Assembly (NCBI GenBank): GCA_947458145.1
Contig: CANGYM010000007.1
Location: forward strand, 1-33,424
Origin: Alphaproteobacteria bacterium
GTDB taxonomy: Bacteria; Pseudomonadota; Alphaproteobacteria; JAJTHO01; CANGYM01
Reading direction: 5' to 3'
Length of the DNA stretch: 33,424 nucleotides
This document shows, piece after piece, positions 22,800 through 32,335 of the stretch. The notes under the pieces were generated by a model that was given only the letters and a program-made list of their open reading frames with translations, was not told where the DNA came from and made no database searches. Position numbers and translations under genes: made by a program. The first letter of the stretch is position 1. The number at the start of each line of letters is the position of its first letter.

Positions 22800-25700
22800 A
22801 TGCCCAAACGAGAGGATATTTCGTCGATTTTGATCATTGGGGCGGGGCCCATTGTCATTGGTCAGGCGTGCGAGTTTGATTATTCGGGAACACAGGCCTG
22901 CCGCGCCCTGCGGGACGAAGGATACCGCGTGATCCTGATCAATTCCAATCCCGCCACCATTATGACGGACCCCTCATCGGCCGATGCGGTGTATATTGAA
23001 CCCATCACCCCTGACTTTGTCACCCAGATCATTGCCAAAGAACGCCCTGATGCTTTGTTGCCCACCATGGGGGGGCAGACGGCTTTGAACACGGCGCTGG
23101 CTTTGGAAAAGGCCGGTGTTTTAAAACAGTACAATGTGGAATTGATCGGGGCCAACGCCGAGAGCATTGAACGCGCCGAAGATCGCCTGAAATTCCGCAA
23201 TATCATGGACGGCTTGGGTCTGGAAAGCCCCAAAAGTCAATTGGTGCGATCCCTCAGCGATGCGCGAGAGGCGCTGTCTTTGGTGGGACTGCCGGCCATC
23301 ATTCGACCCTCGTTCACCTTGGCCGGAACGGGCGGTGGCATTGCGTACAACAGCGAAGAGTTTGAAGCCATTGTGGGCAACGGTCTGAAACTCTCTCCCG
23401 TGGGGGAGGTGTTGGTTGAGGAATCCGTTCTGGGCTGGAAAGAATATGAAATGGAGGTCGTGCGCGACCGCGCCGATAACGCCATCATTGTCTGTTCCAT
23501 CGAAAACATCGACCCCATGGGCATTCACACAGGGGACAGCATCACCGTGGCGCCGGCGTTGACCCTGACGGATAAAGAATATCAGCAAATGCGCGATGCC
23601 TCCATCGCCGTTTTGCGGGCCATTGGGGTGGAAACAGGGGGATCCAACGTGCAGTTTGCGGTGAATCCGGAAACGGGCCGTCAGGTGGTCATTGAAATGA
23701 ACCCCCGCGTGTCGCGCTCTTCGGCCTTGGCGTCAAAGGCCACGGGATTCCCCATTGCGAAAATTGCGGCCAAGCTGGCCGTGGGCTATACGCTGGATGA
23801 ACTGCAAAACGACATCACCCGCACCACACCGGCGGCGTTTGAGCCCACCATTGATTATGTGGTCACCAAAATCCCGCGCTTTGCCTTTGAAAAATTCCCG
23901 GGCACCACCCACCATTTGACCACCGCCATGAAATCTGTGGGTGAGGTTATGGGGCTGGGCCGTAATTTCAAAGAATCCTTTCAAAAAGCCTTGGCCTCTT
24001 TGGAAACGGGCCTCACCGGCTTGAACACCCCAAAAGGCGCTGACTCTGTGGATACCGAGGCCCTGCGGCGCAAGCTGGCCGAGCCTATTCCTGAGCGTTT
24101 GCTGTGGGTGGCCGAGGGTCTGCGGCGCGGCCTGACGCCGGAGGATATCTATGCCATCACAAAAATTGATCTGTGGTATCTGCGCCAGATCGCCGAAATT
24201 GTGGACACAGAAAAGGCATTAACAACGATGACGCCAGAAAGCCTGTCCCCCGAAGATTGGCTGTCCCTGAAACGCGACGGGTTTACCGATGCCCGTTTGG
24301 GGGAAGTGCTGGGGGTTTCCCCTGAGGCTGTGAAACAGCATCGCTTGGGCCTTCCCGTGGTTTACAAGCGGGTGGATACTTGCGCGGCGGAATTTGCCGC
24401 CAGCACGGCCTATATGTACAGCACCCACGAAGCGGCTGGTCAGGGTCGTGAATCCCTAACCTGCGAAGCCAACGTTTCTGACAAAACCAAAATCGTGATT
24501 CTGGGCGGCGGCCCCAACCGGATTGGTCAGGGGATTGAATTTGATTATTGCTGCGTTCATGCGGTTCTGGCCACGCGGGCCTTGGGTCACGAGGCCATTA
24601 TGGTCAACTGCAACCCCGAAACCGTGTCCACCGATTATGATTTGTCGGATCGCCTCTATTTTGAACCCTTAACGGCCGAACACGTCATTCAGATTTGCCA
24701 AAAAGAACAGGAAAACGGCCGCCTGCTGGGCGTCATCGTGCAATTCGGGGGACAAACCCCCCTGAAACTGGCCCACGCGCTAGAGGCCGCCGGCATTCCC
24801 ATTTTGGGCACATCCCCCGATGCCATTGATCTGGCGGAGGATCGCGAGCGCTTTCAGCAATTGCTGCATACCCTGAACCTGAAACAACCCGCCAACGCCA
24901 TTGCGCTGGGGGCGGAGGACGCTCTGCGGCACGGGCAGGCCCTTGGCTTTCCGCTGGTTGTTCGCCCCAGTTACGTTTTGGGCGGGCGGGCCATGGCGGT
25001 GGTGCATGATGCTGATGAACTGCGGGCCTATCTGGAGCGCGAAGCGGCCATCTTGGGGGATAAACCCATTTTGCTGGATTCCTTTCTGAATGATGCCTAT
25101 GAAATTGACGTGGATGCCCTGTGCGATGGGCAAGATGTCTTTGTGGCCGGCATTATGGAACACATCGAAGAGGCCGGCATTCACTCCGGTGATTCCGCGT
25201 GTTCTCTGCCGCCCCATTCTTTGCCGGATCGTCTGTGCGATGAATTGAAACGTCAAACCCTCGCTTTGGCCTTGGCCCTGAAGGTGCGGGGCCTGATGAA
25301 CATCCAATTCGCCATTCGTGATAACGTGGTGTATGTGCTGGAGGTCAACCCCCGCGCATCCCGCACCGTGCCCTTTGTGGCCAAAGCCACGGGTTTGCCG
25401 CTGGCGGCCATGGCCACGCGCCTGATGGCGGGGCAGACGTTGGCGGATTTGCCGGAACTGAAAACCTATACCCCGCCGCTGTCTTTTGCGGTGAAGGAAT
25501 CCGTGTTTCCGTTTTCCCGTTTCCCAGGGGTGGATGTGCTGCTGGGCCCAGAAATGAAATCCACGGGGGAGGTCATGGGGCGCGATGCCACCTTCGCCCG
25601 TGCCTATGCCAAGGCCCAGATTGCTGCGGGCACGCCGCTGCCCCTGTCGGGGCGTGTGTTTCTTTCGGTGCGGGATGCGGACAAAGCCGCCATTGTGACA

Positions 25701-26024
25701 CTGGCCAAAGATCTGGAATCCATGGGCTTTGCCCTGCTGGCCACCCAAGGCACCGCCGCCATCATTCGCAGCGCCGGTTGCACAGTGGAAACCGTGCTGA
25801 AGGTTGGGGAGGGTCGCCCCGATATCGTCGATGCCCTGATCAGCAAAACCGTGGATCTGGTCATCAACACCACATCGGGATCGCAGGCCATCAAGGACAG
25901 TTTTTCCATCCGCCGCACCGCTGTGACCAACAGCATCCCCTACGTCACAACCTTGGCCGCCGCCCGCGCCACGGTTTCCGCCATGCGGGCCACGAAGGAG
26001 GAAGGGTTGCGGATTTTTGGGTAG
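22800..26024 (+). CDS. carB: Carbamoyl-phosphate synthase large subunit
   Basis: Makes carbamoyl phosphate from bicarbonate, ATP and ammonia passed from CarA, feeding arginine and pyrimidine synthesis. 1074 residues, the normal length. Two homologous ATP-grasp halves are visible. Each opens with a dinucleotide-like loop ([20 protein letters not shown] near residue 10; [18 protein letters not shown] near 565) and each carries an ATP-grasp core with (V/E)(I/V)NPR ([24 protein letters not shown]). An oligomerisation domain separates them, and the C-terminal 130 residues are the allosteric domain. AGAGGA supports the ATG. carA is not adjacent. The duplicated BRO-N segment begins about 11 bases after its stop. 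Confidence 0.98.
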   Translation: MPKREDISSILIIGAGPIVIGQACEFDYSGTQACRALRDEGYRVILINSNPATIMTDPSSADAVYIEPITPDFVTQIIAKERPDALLPTMGGQTALNTALALEKAGVLKQYNVELIGANAESIERAEDRLKFRNIMDGLGLESPKSQLVRSLSDAREALSLVGLPAIIRPSFTLAGTGGGIAYNSEEFEAIVGNGLKLSPVGEVLVEESVLGWKEYEMEVVRDRADNAIIVCSIENIDPMGIHTGDSITVAPALTLTDKEYQQMRDASIAVLRAIGVETGGSNVQFAVNPETGRQVVIEMNPRVSRSSALASKATGFPIAKIAAKLAVGYTLDELQNDITRTTPAAFEPTIDYVVTKIPRFAFEKFPGTTHHLTTAMKSVGEVMGLGRNFKESFQKALASLETGLTGLNTPKGADSVDTEALRRKLAEPIPERLLWVAEGLRRGLTPEDIYAITKIDLWYLRQIAEIVDTEKALTTMTPESLSPEDWLSLKRDGFTDARLGEVLGVSPEAVKQHRLGLPVVYKRVDTCAAEFAASTAYMYSTHEAAGQGRESLTCEANVSDKTKIVILGGGPNRIGQGIEFDYCCVHAVLATRALGHEAIMVNCNPETVSTDYDLSDRLYFEPLTAEHVIQICQKEQENGRLLGVIVQFGGQTPLKLAHALEAAGIPILGTSPDAIDLAEDRERFQQLLHTLNLKQPANAIALGAEDALRHGQALGFPLVVRPSYVLGGRAMAVVHDADELRAYLEREAAILGDKPILLDSFLNDAYEIDVDALCDGQDVFVAGIMEHIEEAGIHSGDSACSLPPHSLPDRLCDELKRQTLALALALKVRGLMNIQFAIRDNVVYVLEVNPRASRTVPFVAKATGLPLAAMATRLMAGQTLADLPELKTYTPPLSFAVKESVFPFSRFPGVDVLLGPEMKSTGEVMGRDATFARAYAKAQIAAGTPLPLSGRVFLSVRDADKAAIVTLAKDLESMGFALLATQGTAAIIRSAGCTVETVLKVGEGRPDIVDALISKTVDLVINTTSGSQAIKDSFSIRRTAVTNSIPYVTTLAAARATVSAMRATKEEGLRIFG

Positions 26025-26035
26025 GTGAAAAAAAA

Positions 26036-26153
26036 CCAAGGTCATCACCCAGCGTCTGGGACACGTGGTCTTTCCTGAACCCTGGGGCCAGCTTTGCTGA
26101 GGTGGCTAGGGGCTTTGAGGGAGGGGTTTGCGGGGTTGGTGGGGAAGGGGTAA
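26036..26153 (+). pseudogene. Relic of the precorrin-2 dehydrogenase 3' end
   Basis: Just after carB the plus strand encodes VITQRLGHVVFPEPWG, matching AITQHLGTHVFPPAWG of the gene at 6234-6773. It then jumps to ASFAEVA (matching VSFADVA), shifts frame by one base, and ends REGFAGLVGKG plus TAA, matching RDGFSGLVGKG plus TAA. About 50 bases (17 codons) are missing between two short G-runs, as expected from slippage or microhomology deletion. It has no start and cannot be translated as one protein. It is the flank carried along when the BRO-N segment was duplicated. Confidence 0.8.
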
Positions 26154-26647
26154 CATTTTGCAGGGGGGCGCATGACCGAAACGCACGGGGCTATTGTTTT
26201 ATTCAACGCACAAAAAATCCGCCGTACTTGGTATCACGGTGCATGGTGGTTTTCGGTGGTGGACGTGGCAGGCGCACTCACCGAAAGCCCAGACCCTGGG
26301 GCCTATTGGCGCAAGCTGAAACAGCGGCTGAATGAGGAAGAAAGTGAAGTCGTGACATTTTGTCACGGGTTGAAACTGCCTGCTCCTGACGGAAAAATGC
26401 GTGCGACTGATTGCGCCAACACCGAATCGCTGTTGCGGATTATTCAGTCTATTCCGTCCCCCAAGGCCGAACCGTTCAAGCGTTGGCTGGCGAAGGTGGG
26501 GTATGAGCGGATTCAAGAGATTGAAAATCCTGAACCGGCGCAAGAGCGCATGAAAGGCCTTTACGAGGAAAAAGGCTATCCCAAAGACTGGATCGACAAA
26601 CGCCTGCGTGGTATGGCGGTGCGGCAGGATTTGACCGATGAATGGAA
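26036..26647 (+). repeat. Inverted duplicated segment, copy 2 (decayed)
   Basis: Counterpart of 5740-6403 in opposite orientation. The left edge lies about 11 bases after the carB stop. The right edge is inside codon 159 of the BRO-N gene, after GATGAATGGA. The BRO-N half keeps about 97% identity, whereas the first ~90 bases are clearly more diverged and carry a deletion and a frameshift. No target-site duplication or transposase was seen at either edge. Confidence 0.85.
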
Positions 26648-26873
26648 TCGTTTCACCCAGAAAGTCGATGTTGCTTATAAAACCGTTATTTTGCGCACAG
26701 TGAATGGCTTTTTTCATCGGCAGGATGATTCACGCCGTCGTTTACAGGCACATGAGGGATCAGAAATGGGTTCACGCCCTCGAGACATCCTACATTATAG
26801 CCGTATTGATTGGGGAACGAACGTCTTTGATGATGGGTATAGATACCACAAACGCTACAAAAGTAGTGTTTAG
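26172..26873 (+). pseudogene. Truncated second copy of the BRO-N/DinD antirepressor gene
   Basis: The first 158 codons match the full-length gene on the other strand with about six residue changes (for example Glu13 to Ala, and the HQ pair to YH near residue 21). The reading frame is intact through the whole BRO-N domain and the AGGGGGG Shine-Dalgarno-like sequence is kept. After TDEW the similarity stops. The frame runs on for 75 unrelated codons that lie largely antisense to the GFA gene (26686-27117), so this tail is accidental and the DinD-like C-terminal half is missing. It may be dead, or it may make a BRO-N protein able to bind DNA without the effector half. Near-identity in the coding part argues that decay is recent or is opposed. 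Confidence 0.75.
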
Positions 26874-27117
26874 CCACATAAGTGTTGAATTGATACAGTT
26901 GCAGATTCTCTTTCCCTTGCACTATGTGTATAGCATCAATAGAAACTGACGCTACGATGGCACCTTTTCGGCGGCACATAGAACAATCGCATCTGCGTGG
27001 GTTAACGATACCTTCAGGCAGCGTCAGTTCCAACACCACTGAACCACAGTGGCACGTCAGCCGATGCTTGGGCTGTATAACGACATTGCCCACTTGCTGA
27101 ATTCCCATATCTACCAC
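26686..27117 (-). CDS. GFA (glutathione-dependent formaldehyde-activating) family zinc protein
   Basis: 143 residues with the Mss4-like zinc fold of the GFA/CENP-V family. Cysteine sets are visible in order: Cys22-x-Cys24 (LTCHCGSVVLEL), Cys43/Cys45/Cys48 (RRCDCSMCRRKGA) and Cys87-x2-Cys90 (YFCSVCGIYTHH). Members are often named for formaldehyde-glutathione adduct formation, but most have no proven activity, so I assign only the family. The GTG start at 27117 overlaps the stop of the autotransporter gene; an ATG three codons in (27108) is an alternative. No good Shine-Dalgarno sequence precedes either, suggesting coupling to the upstream gene. Its 3' end faces the truncated BRO-N copy. Confidence 0.8.
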   Translation of the reverse strand: MVDMGIQQVGNVVIQPKHRLTCHCGSVVLELTLPEGIVNPRRCDCSMCRRKGAIVASVSIDAIHIVQGKENLQLYQFNTYVAKHYFCSVCGIYTHHQRRSFPNQYGYNVGCLEGVNPFLIPHVPVNDGVNHPADEKSHSLCAK

Positions 27118-29795
27118 GTCAACCGGTACACGGCCAGCGCGTGGGCTTCCTCTTGGCCGGCGACGTTGGCGTAATCTTGGCTGCCGCCGACGGTGAAGGT
27201 CACGCTTTGGGCCTCTCCCACGGGGGTGCTATAGGCGAATTCCAAGGTTTGCTCGCGCCCGCTGGGGGTCAGGTCATAGTTGGTGGTGCGGGATGCATAG
27301 CTGCCGTCATCCTGATACCCACTGATGCTGGATAGCGACCCGCTGCCCGAGCGATTGCGCAGCGGCTGGCGCAGGGATACCATGGCGGCATCGCCAGAGC
27401 TCGCCACATCGGTGGACACCAGACCCAACATCGTGCTGTCCGACGATACATCGTTCATGGCAAAGGCCTGATTTTGGGTTTGAACATCGCTGGTGGCGTA
27501 CATGTAATTTCCCGTCAAAAAGGTCGATGGGGAAAGGCTGTAGGTGGCACTGACCCCTGCAAAGGTGGTGTTGGTGTCATTCACCTCAAACGCCCCGTTG
27601 AACAAAGCGCCCAGAACCTGCCCCTTTTCCCGCATCACACCGGTAAAGGCCGCCACGTCCAGATCATCCGCAATGCGCTGGGCATATTCCAAATCATACC
27701 CCATGGTTTTGTTGTCGTTGACCATGGGCACAGATCCTTCCGCGCTGTAATTTTTGGAAAAAGCAGACCCCACCCGCAGGGCAGAGGTTTGGGACACCGG
27801 CACGCTGATTTGCATCCGGTTGGCATCTTGATCGGCATACACCGCGGGATTCATGGCAAAACCCGCCCGTAACGTGTCGCTGCTTTGATAGGAAAACAGG
27901 GGTGACATGCCGCCGCCCTTCACGTATCCCAAAGACGACGCGGCCACACCCAAGGTATCATCGCGTTTATCGGATGATGCGGACCAGTTATAAATGCTGC
28001 CCGCCTGACCCTGATCATCGCGGTCGGCAAAGGCCGAGGCCGACTGCCACAACGCCCCAAATTTATCCGTCAAATCCGCGGGATTCATGTCATCCACCAA
28101 GGTTTTCACAGGCGCGTTATAAACCCGCCCATACCCATCCAAAAACGCCACACTCCCCGTCTGCAAACTGTCCCCAAAGGCCGAAGACAACAAACCCGAA
28201 GGCATCGGCGTCGTCAAACCGCTGGCGGTGGCGACGGACGTGGCGCCTTGGGGCTTTGTGGCCTCGTCCAAATTCACCAAACCATGACCGTAAACATCAT
28301 CCACACCGGCATCCCCCAAATCCGTGGCGGTATCCAGCAACAATGTCACCACCTGCTCGGGCGTTAAATTGGGAAACGCACCCATCAACACCGCCACAGC
28401 CCCAGAAACATGGGGCGCGGCGAAGGAGGTGCCGCTAACCGTCTGATAACTTCCATTGTTTCCCGTGGTGACGATATTCACCCCAGGGGCCGCCAGACAG
28501 AAATTTTTCGTGTCGCCGCAGCCATTGCTGAAATTGGCAATGGTGTTGTTTTGATCCGTGGCCACGACGTTTAGCCATGTTCCTGTGCCAACAGGGGTAC
28601 CACTGATCACGGGCAAGCGGGCGTCAAAAGAGGATTGATTCCGATTAAAAAGTGTCGTGGCCCCTGGAATGGTGAAAAACGTATTGGCAGGAAGACTTCC
28701 CACGGGGTTGGCATTGGGATTATCGTAAAATAAAATCGCCCCATTGACACTGTTAAATCCATCATTTCCAGCCGCAAAGACAACCACCTTGCTGGCGGCC
28801 TCGGCATTGGCCAAGGCTGTGACATATGCAGAATTAAGAGCCCCTATCGTCTCGGTTTTGGGAATTGGGGTTCCATAAAACACTGTACCGACACCATCAC
28901 GGGGATCCGGCCCCGAAACAAACGTCCGGCTACCCAAACTCAGATTAATGATATCAACAGAGTCATTAGCACGGGCTATATTGAGTGAAGAGGCTAAGTT
29001 TGGGAAACTAAACCCTCTGTCTTGCCCCGCACGAATGGGCAGAATTTTGGCATCATAGGCCACACCATGCATGCCCAACCCGTTGCGAACACTGGCCACA
29101 ACGCCAGAAACCCAGTTCCCATGGTAAATGGTGTCGGGATTGTTAACATTGGTGTCACCACCAACAACATCAACCCCCGCCAGCATATTACCGGCCAAAT
29201 CCGGATGGGTCGTATCAAATCCGGAATCGATCACGGCCACCGTCACACCGGCACCCGTATACCCACGGGCGTAGGCGGAAGAAGCCTTGATCTTCCCCAA
29301 GCCATATTGATTGTTGTATTCCAACGTTTCAAAATTGCTGGGAGGCGTTGGCGTAGGATCTGGATTAGGTGTAGGGTCCGGCGTTGGCGTTGGATCACCA
29401 CCGCCTCCACCCCCGCCACCGCCACCGCCAGCAGCAAGGGCCACGATACCCCCCACCGCAAGACCCCCCAAGACATAGTAAGGAAGATCTGAGGAAACCT
29501 CTTGGGGGGCAGGCTTCGTCTGTTTTGGCTGTTTTTTCTGTTTTTTAGAGGCTGTTTTTTTCTCTGATGGTTTGGGTTTTTCAGGGGTTGATGACTGCGC
29601 CTGAGTCACGGGTTGAGGCGCTGGCTGAGGGACTGGCCGTTGCTGGGGCACAGAGACTGGGGAAGCATTCTGTTCAATCACAATCGTATCATCCGCCATA
29701 ATGGTTGACGACGCGGCGTAGGCAGACATAACCGATTGGGCGCTAAGGATAAAGCTTAAAAAAACGATAGTGCTTTGACGCATAAAAATTTCCAT
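27111..29795 (-). CDS. Subtilisin-like serine protease autotransporter
   Basis: 894 residues, predicted to be displayed on or released from the outer membrane. In order: signal peptide (to about residue 28, SAYAAS); a Pro/Gln-rich stretch (45-66); a Lys-rich stretch (77-96); a hydrophobic segment (YYVLGGLAVGGIVALAAG, 106-123); a run of 11 glycines (123-133); a DPTPTP-type linker (134-152); an S8 peptidase domain (about 165-515); and a C-terminal beta-barrel (about 610-894) ending in the aromatic YRLTW. The triad is Asp190 (AVIDSGFDTTHPDL), His225 (YHGNWVSG) and Ser457 (GTSFAAPHVSG), with oxyanion Asn344 (AAGND). HGNW replaces the common HGTH. The start may instead be Met5. The GFA gene overlaps its stop. 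Substrate unknown. Confidence 0.9.
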   Translation of the reverse strand: MEIFMRQSTIVFLSFILSAQSVMSAYAASSTIMADDTIVIEQNASPVSVPQQRPVPQPAPQPVTQAQSSTPEKPKPSEKKTASKKQKKQPKQTKPAPQEVSSDLPYYVLGGLAVGGIVALAAGGGGGGGGGGGDPTPTPDPTPNPDPTPTPPSNFETLEYNNQYGLGKIKASSAYARGYTGAGVTVAVIDSGFDTTHPDLAGNMLAGVDVVGGDTNVNNPDTIYHGNWVSGVVASVRNGLGMHGVAYDAKILPIRAGQDRGFSFPNLASSLNIARANDSVDIINLSLGSRTFVSGPDPRDGVGTVFYGTPIPKTETIGALNSAYVTALANAEAASKVVVFAAGNDGFNSVNGAILFYDNPNANPVGSLPANTFFTIPGATTLFNRNQSSFDARLPVISGTPVGTGTWLNVVATDQNNTIANFSNGCGDTKNFCLAAPGVNIVTTGNNGSYQTVSGTSFAAPHVSGAVAVLMGAFPNLTPEQVVTLLLDTATDLGDAGVDDVYGHGLVNLDEATKPQGATSVATASGLTTPMPSGLLSSAFGDSLQTGSVAFLDGYGRVYNAPVKTLVDDMNPADLTDKFGALWQSASAFADRDDQGQAGSIYNWSASSDKRDDTLGVAASSLGYVKGGGMSPLFSYQSSDTLRAGFAMNPAVYADQDANRMQISVPVSQTSALRVGSAFSKNYSAEGSVPMVNDNKTMGYDLEYAQRIADDLDVAAFTGVMREKGQVLGALFNGAFEVNDTNTTFAGVSATYSLSPSTFLTGNYMYATSDVQTQNQAFAMNDVSSDSTMLGLVSTDVASSGDAAMVSLRQPLRNRSGSGSLSSISGYQDDGSYASRTTNYDLTPSGREQTLEFAYSTPVGEAQSVTFTVGGSQDYANVAGQEEAHALAVYRLTW

Positions 29796-29809
29796 TAACT
29801 CTATGAATT

Positions 29810-29838
29810 TTTATAATATGCCCCAACTTGGGAAACAA
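29810..29838 (-). promoter_or_regulatory. Candidate promoter of the autotransporter gene
   Basis: On the minus strand TTGTTT (29833-29838) and TATAAA (29810-29815) are 17 bases apart, within an AT-rich 190-base divergent region shared with dxs. It would start transcription only a few bases before the ATG at 29795. Confidence 0.4.
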
Positions 29839-29985
29839 GACAAATATAAACACAAAACCATTAAAATAAAAGAAATAAAAGCACTGTCAGAGGACAGAAA
29901 ACGAATCCCCGATCCCCCAACGGCCGATAGATTTGTCAAAATTTTAGAGATGGAATTTTGGGGCTGATGTGCTATACCCGCTGTC

Positions 29986-31878
29986 ATGATATCGGCAACC
30001 CCGTTTTTGGATCGTATTGATACCCTGCAGGATCTTAGGGCCCTGAATGAGGATGACCTTCCCGCCTTGGCCGCAGAAATCCGCACCGAAATGATTGAAA
30101 CGGTGTCCCAAACAGGGGGGCATTTGGGGGCAAATCTTGGTGTGGTGGAGCTAACGCTGGCCCTGCACTTTGTGTTTCACACGCCTGAGGATAAACTGAT
30201 TTGGGATGTGGGGCATCAGGCCTATCCCCATAAAATGCTCACCGGTCGGCGGGCCATGATGCCCACCCTGCGTCAGGGGGGGGGATTATCCGGATTTACC
30301 AAACGCTCGGAAAGCCCCTACGATCCCTTTGGCGCGGGACACAGTTCAACGTCTATTTCTGCGGCGCTGGGAATGCGTGTGGGCCAGATCCTGCAACACA
30401 AAAGCCATAACAACGCCATTGCCGTCATCGGGGATGGGGCCATGAGTGCCGGCATGGCCTATGAAGCCATGAACAACGCAGGGGCGCTGAGGCATAAGAT
30501 GCTGGTGGTGTTAAACGACAACGATATGTCCATCGCCCCGCCGGTGGGGGCCATGAGTCATTATTTGTCCCGCCTGATTTCGTCAAAATCCTATCGCTCT
30601 CTGCGGGAGGTTGTGAAGGGCTTTGGGGAAAAACTGCCCAAATCCGTTATGGTGGCCGCCAAGCGAGCCGAGGAATTCACCCGCGGCCTGATGGTGGGCG
30701 GCACGTTGATTGAGGAACTGGGGTTTTATTATGTCGGCCCCGTGGATGGGCACCGGCTGGACGCCCTGATTCCCCTGCTGACCAACATCCGTGACAGCCA
30801 TATTGATCGGCCTGTGTTGCTGCACGTGGTGACGCAAAAGGGCAAGGGGTATGCCCCTGCTGAGGCCTCTGCCGATAAATTCCACGGCGTCACCCGTTTT
30901 GATGTCTCCACGGGTCAGGCGGCCCCTGCCAAGCCTGCCGCGCCCAGTTATACCTCTGTTTTTGGAAAAACCTTGGTTGCCTTGGCGGAAAAGGATCCCA
31001 GCATTGTGGGCATCACCGCCGCCATGCCCAGTGGGACGGGACTGGATATGTTGGCCAAGGCCTTTCCGGATCGGTGTTTTGATGTGGGCATTGCGGAACA
31101 GCATGCGGTGACCTTTGCCGCCGGATTGGCGTGCGAGGGGATGCGGCCCTTTGTTGCGCTGTATTCCACCTTTCTGCAACGGGCCTATGATCAGGTGGTC
31201 CATGATGTGGCCATTCAACAGCTGCCCGTGCGCTTTATGATTGACCGTGCGGGATTGGTGGGGGCCGATGGGGCCACCCATGCGGGCAGTTTTGATCCCG
31301 TGTTTTTGGGCACCCTGCCCCATTTTGTGCTGATGGCCCCCGCGGATGAGGGCGAATTGGTGCGCATGATCGCCACCGCCGCCGCCATTGACGATGCCCC
31401 CAGCGCGGTGCGCTATCCCAGAGGCTCTGGCACGGGGGTCATGCTGCCCGAAGCCAAACCCATCCCCCTAGGCCACGGGCGGGTTTTGCAATCGGGGGAT
31501 GGGGTGGCGATTTTGAGTTATGGCACCCGTCTGGCGGCGTGTCTGGAGGCCGCGCACACGCTGAAACACCACGATAACCTGACCATCACCGTGGCGGATG
31601 CACGGTTTCAAAAACCGCTGGATACGGCCCTGATCACCCAACTGGCCCGCCATCACCAGCATTTGATTGTGGTGGAGGATGCCAGTGTGGGGGGCTTTGC
31701 CAGTCATGTTCTGGATTTTCTGGTGCGGCAGTCTTTGCACCGCGGCCTGTCCACCATCACCCCCCTGATTTTGCCGGATCGGTTTTTGGATCACGACACG
31801 CCCGAGGCCCAGTGGGAGGCCTGCGGCCTATCCGCCCAAGCCATTGCGGCCAAGGTGCGGGAGGTTGGGGGGTCCTGA
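29986..31878 (+). CDS. dxs: 1-deoxy-D-xylulose-5-phosphate synthase
   Basis: A TPP enzyme condensing pyruvate and glyceraldehyde 3-phosphate, the first step of the non-mevalonate isoprenoid route; DXP also feeds thiamine and pyridoxal synthesis. 630 residues, normal length. Key sites: [16 protein letters not shown] near residue 45, [13 protein letters not shown], the TPP motif Gly149-Asp-Gly ([16 protein letters not shown]), catalytic Glu371 in [13 protein letters not shown], and [15 protein letters not shown]. No Shine-Dalgarno sequence precedes the ATG, and a -10-like TATACC (29973-29978) lies just seven bases upstream, so the transcript may be leaderless, though no good -35 is seen. Its stop overlaps the start of the DUF2946 gene. 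Confidence 0.97.
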   Translation: MISATPFLDRIDTLQDLRALNEDDLPALAAEIRTEMIETVSQTGGHLGANLGVVELTLALHFVFHTPEDKLIWDVGHQAYPHKMLTGRRAMMPTLRQGGGLSGFTKRSESPYDPFGAGHSSTSISAALGMRVGQILQHKSHNNAIAVIGDGAMSAGMAYEAMNNAGALRHKMLVVLNDNDMSIAPPVGAMSHYLSRLISSKSYRSLREVVKGFGEKLPKSVMVAAKRAEEFTRGLMVGGTLIEELGFYYVGPVDGHRLDALIPLLTNIRDSHIDRPVLLHVVTQKGKGYAPAEASADKFHGVTRFDVSTGQAAPAKPAAPSYTSVFGKTLVALAEKDPSIVGITAAMPSGTGLDMLAKAFPDRCFDVGIAEQHAVTFAAGLACEGMRPFVALYSTFLQRAYDQVVHDVAIQQLPVRFMIDRAGLVGADGATHAGSFDPVFLGTLPHFVLMAPADEGELVRMIATAAAIDDAPSAVRYPRGSGTGVMLPEAKPIPLGHGRVLQSGDGVAILSYGTRLAACLEAAHTLKHHDNLTITVADARFQKPLDTALITQLARHHQHLIVVEDASVGGFASHVLDFLVRQSLHRGLSTITPLILPDRFLDHDTPEAQWEACGLSAQAIAAKVREVGGS

Positions 31879-32258
31879 TGCGTTTGTTCACGTGGCTGTT
31901 GGTTGGGGCTGTTTTGTTTCGGGGGTTGATCCCTGCGGGGTATATGCCGCAGGCTGGTGGGGAAAAGCATCTTTTCAACATCGTCATTTGTACCGCCGCG
32001 GGATCCCAAACCATCACCGTGGATGACCATGGCCAGCCTGCCAAAAACAATAACAACGGGAATCAAAAGCATACCGGTCTTAAAGCCCCGTGTCTTTTTG
32101 CCGTGATCACCTCTGTCATTGTGCCGGTCTCGCTTTCGGCCCCGTTGATGGTGCTGCAGGGGTATGCGGCCCCTGTGTTTTCTGCCCCTGCATTGCATCC
32201 CGCCATGGCGGTGCTGCGCAAGACGGCCCCGCCCCGCGCCCCGCCCCTGTTTTCCTGA
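31878..32258 (+). CDS. DUF2946 family protein
   Basis: 126 residues. The ATG at 31878 overlaps the dxs stop (TGATG); the same frame is open further upstream, but inside dxs. Family marks are RGLIPAGYMPQ after an N-terminal hydrophobic helix, IVICTAAG with a Cys, a His/Asn-rich middle (DDHGQPAKNNNNGNQKH), CLFAV with a Cys, a second hydrophobic segment, and a terminal RAPPLF. DUF2946 proteins are usually encoded next to TonB-dependent receptors for metals, notably copper, as here. The Cys and His residues could bind metal, but the role is unproven. It is probably membrane-anchored or periplasmic. Confidence 0.8.
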   Translation: MRLFTWLLVGAVLFRGLIPAGYMPQAGGEKHLFNIVICTAAGSQTITVDDHGQPAKNNNNGNQKHTGLKAPCLFAVITSVIVPVSLSAPLMVLQGYAAPVFSAPALHPAMAVLRKTAPPRAPPLFS

Positions 32259-32335
32259 TTTTTCGTTGTTTTTTTTGCATCTGCTGCGCCCTTGGGGTGT
32301 GGCCATGCGTTTTTTAACGTTTCAGGAGATTTTCC

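Noticed and set aside
24780-26048. 422-residue open frame antisense to carB
   Set aside because: His/Gly/Gln-rich shadow of a strongly conserved gene, with no recognisable motif and no ribosome-binding site.
26646-26873. C-terminal 75 codons of the second BRO-N copy as a new domain
   Set aside because: They start exactly where similarity to copy 1 ends and run antisense to a GFA gene with all its zinc cysteines, so they are accidental read-through.
29380-29430. Repeat array in the Gly/Pro-Thr coding region as a CRISPR-like or satellite element
   Set aside because: It is in frame and encodes the glycine run and DPTPTP linker of the autotransporter; it has no spacer structure.
31812-31877. 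Upstream extension of the DUF2946 frame into dxs
   Set aside because: The 22 extra residues read dxs codons out of frame. The overlapping ATG at 31878 begins with a normal hydrophobic N-terminus.
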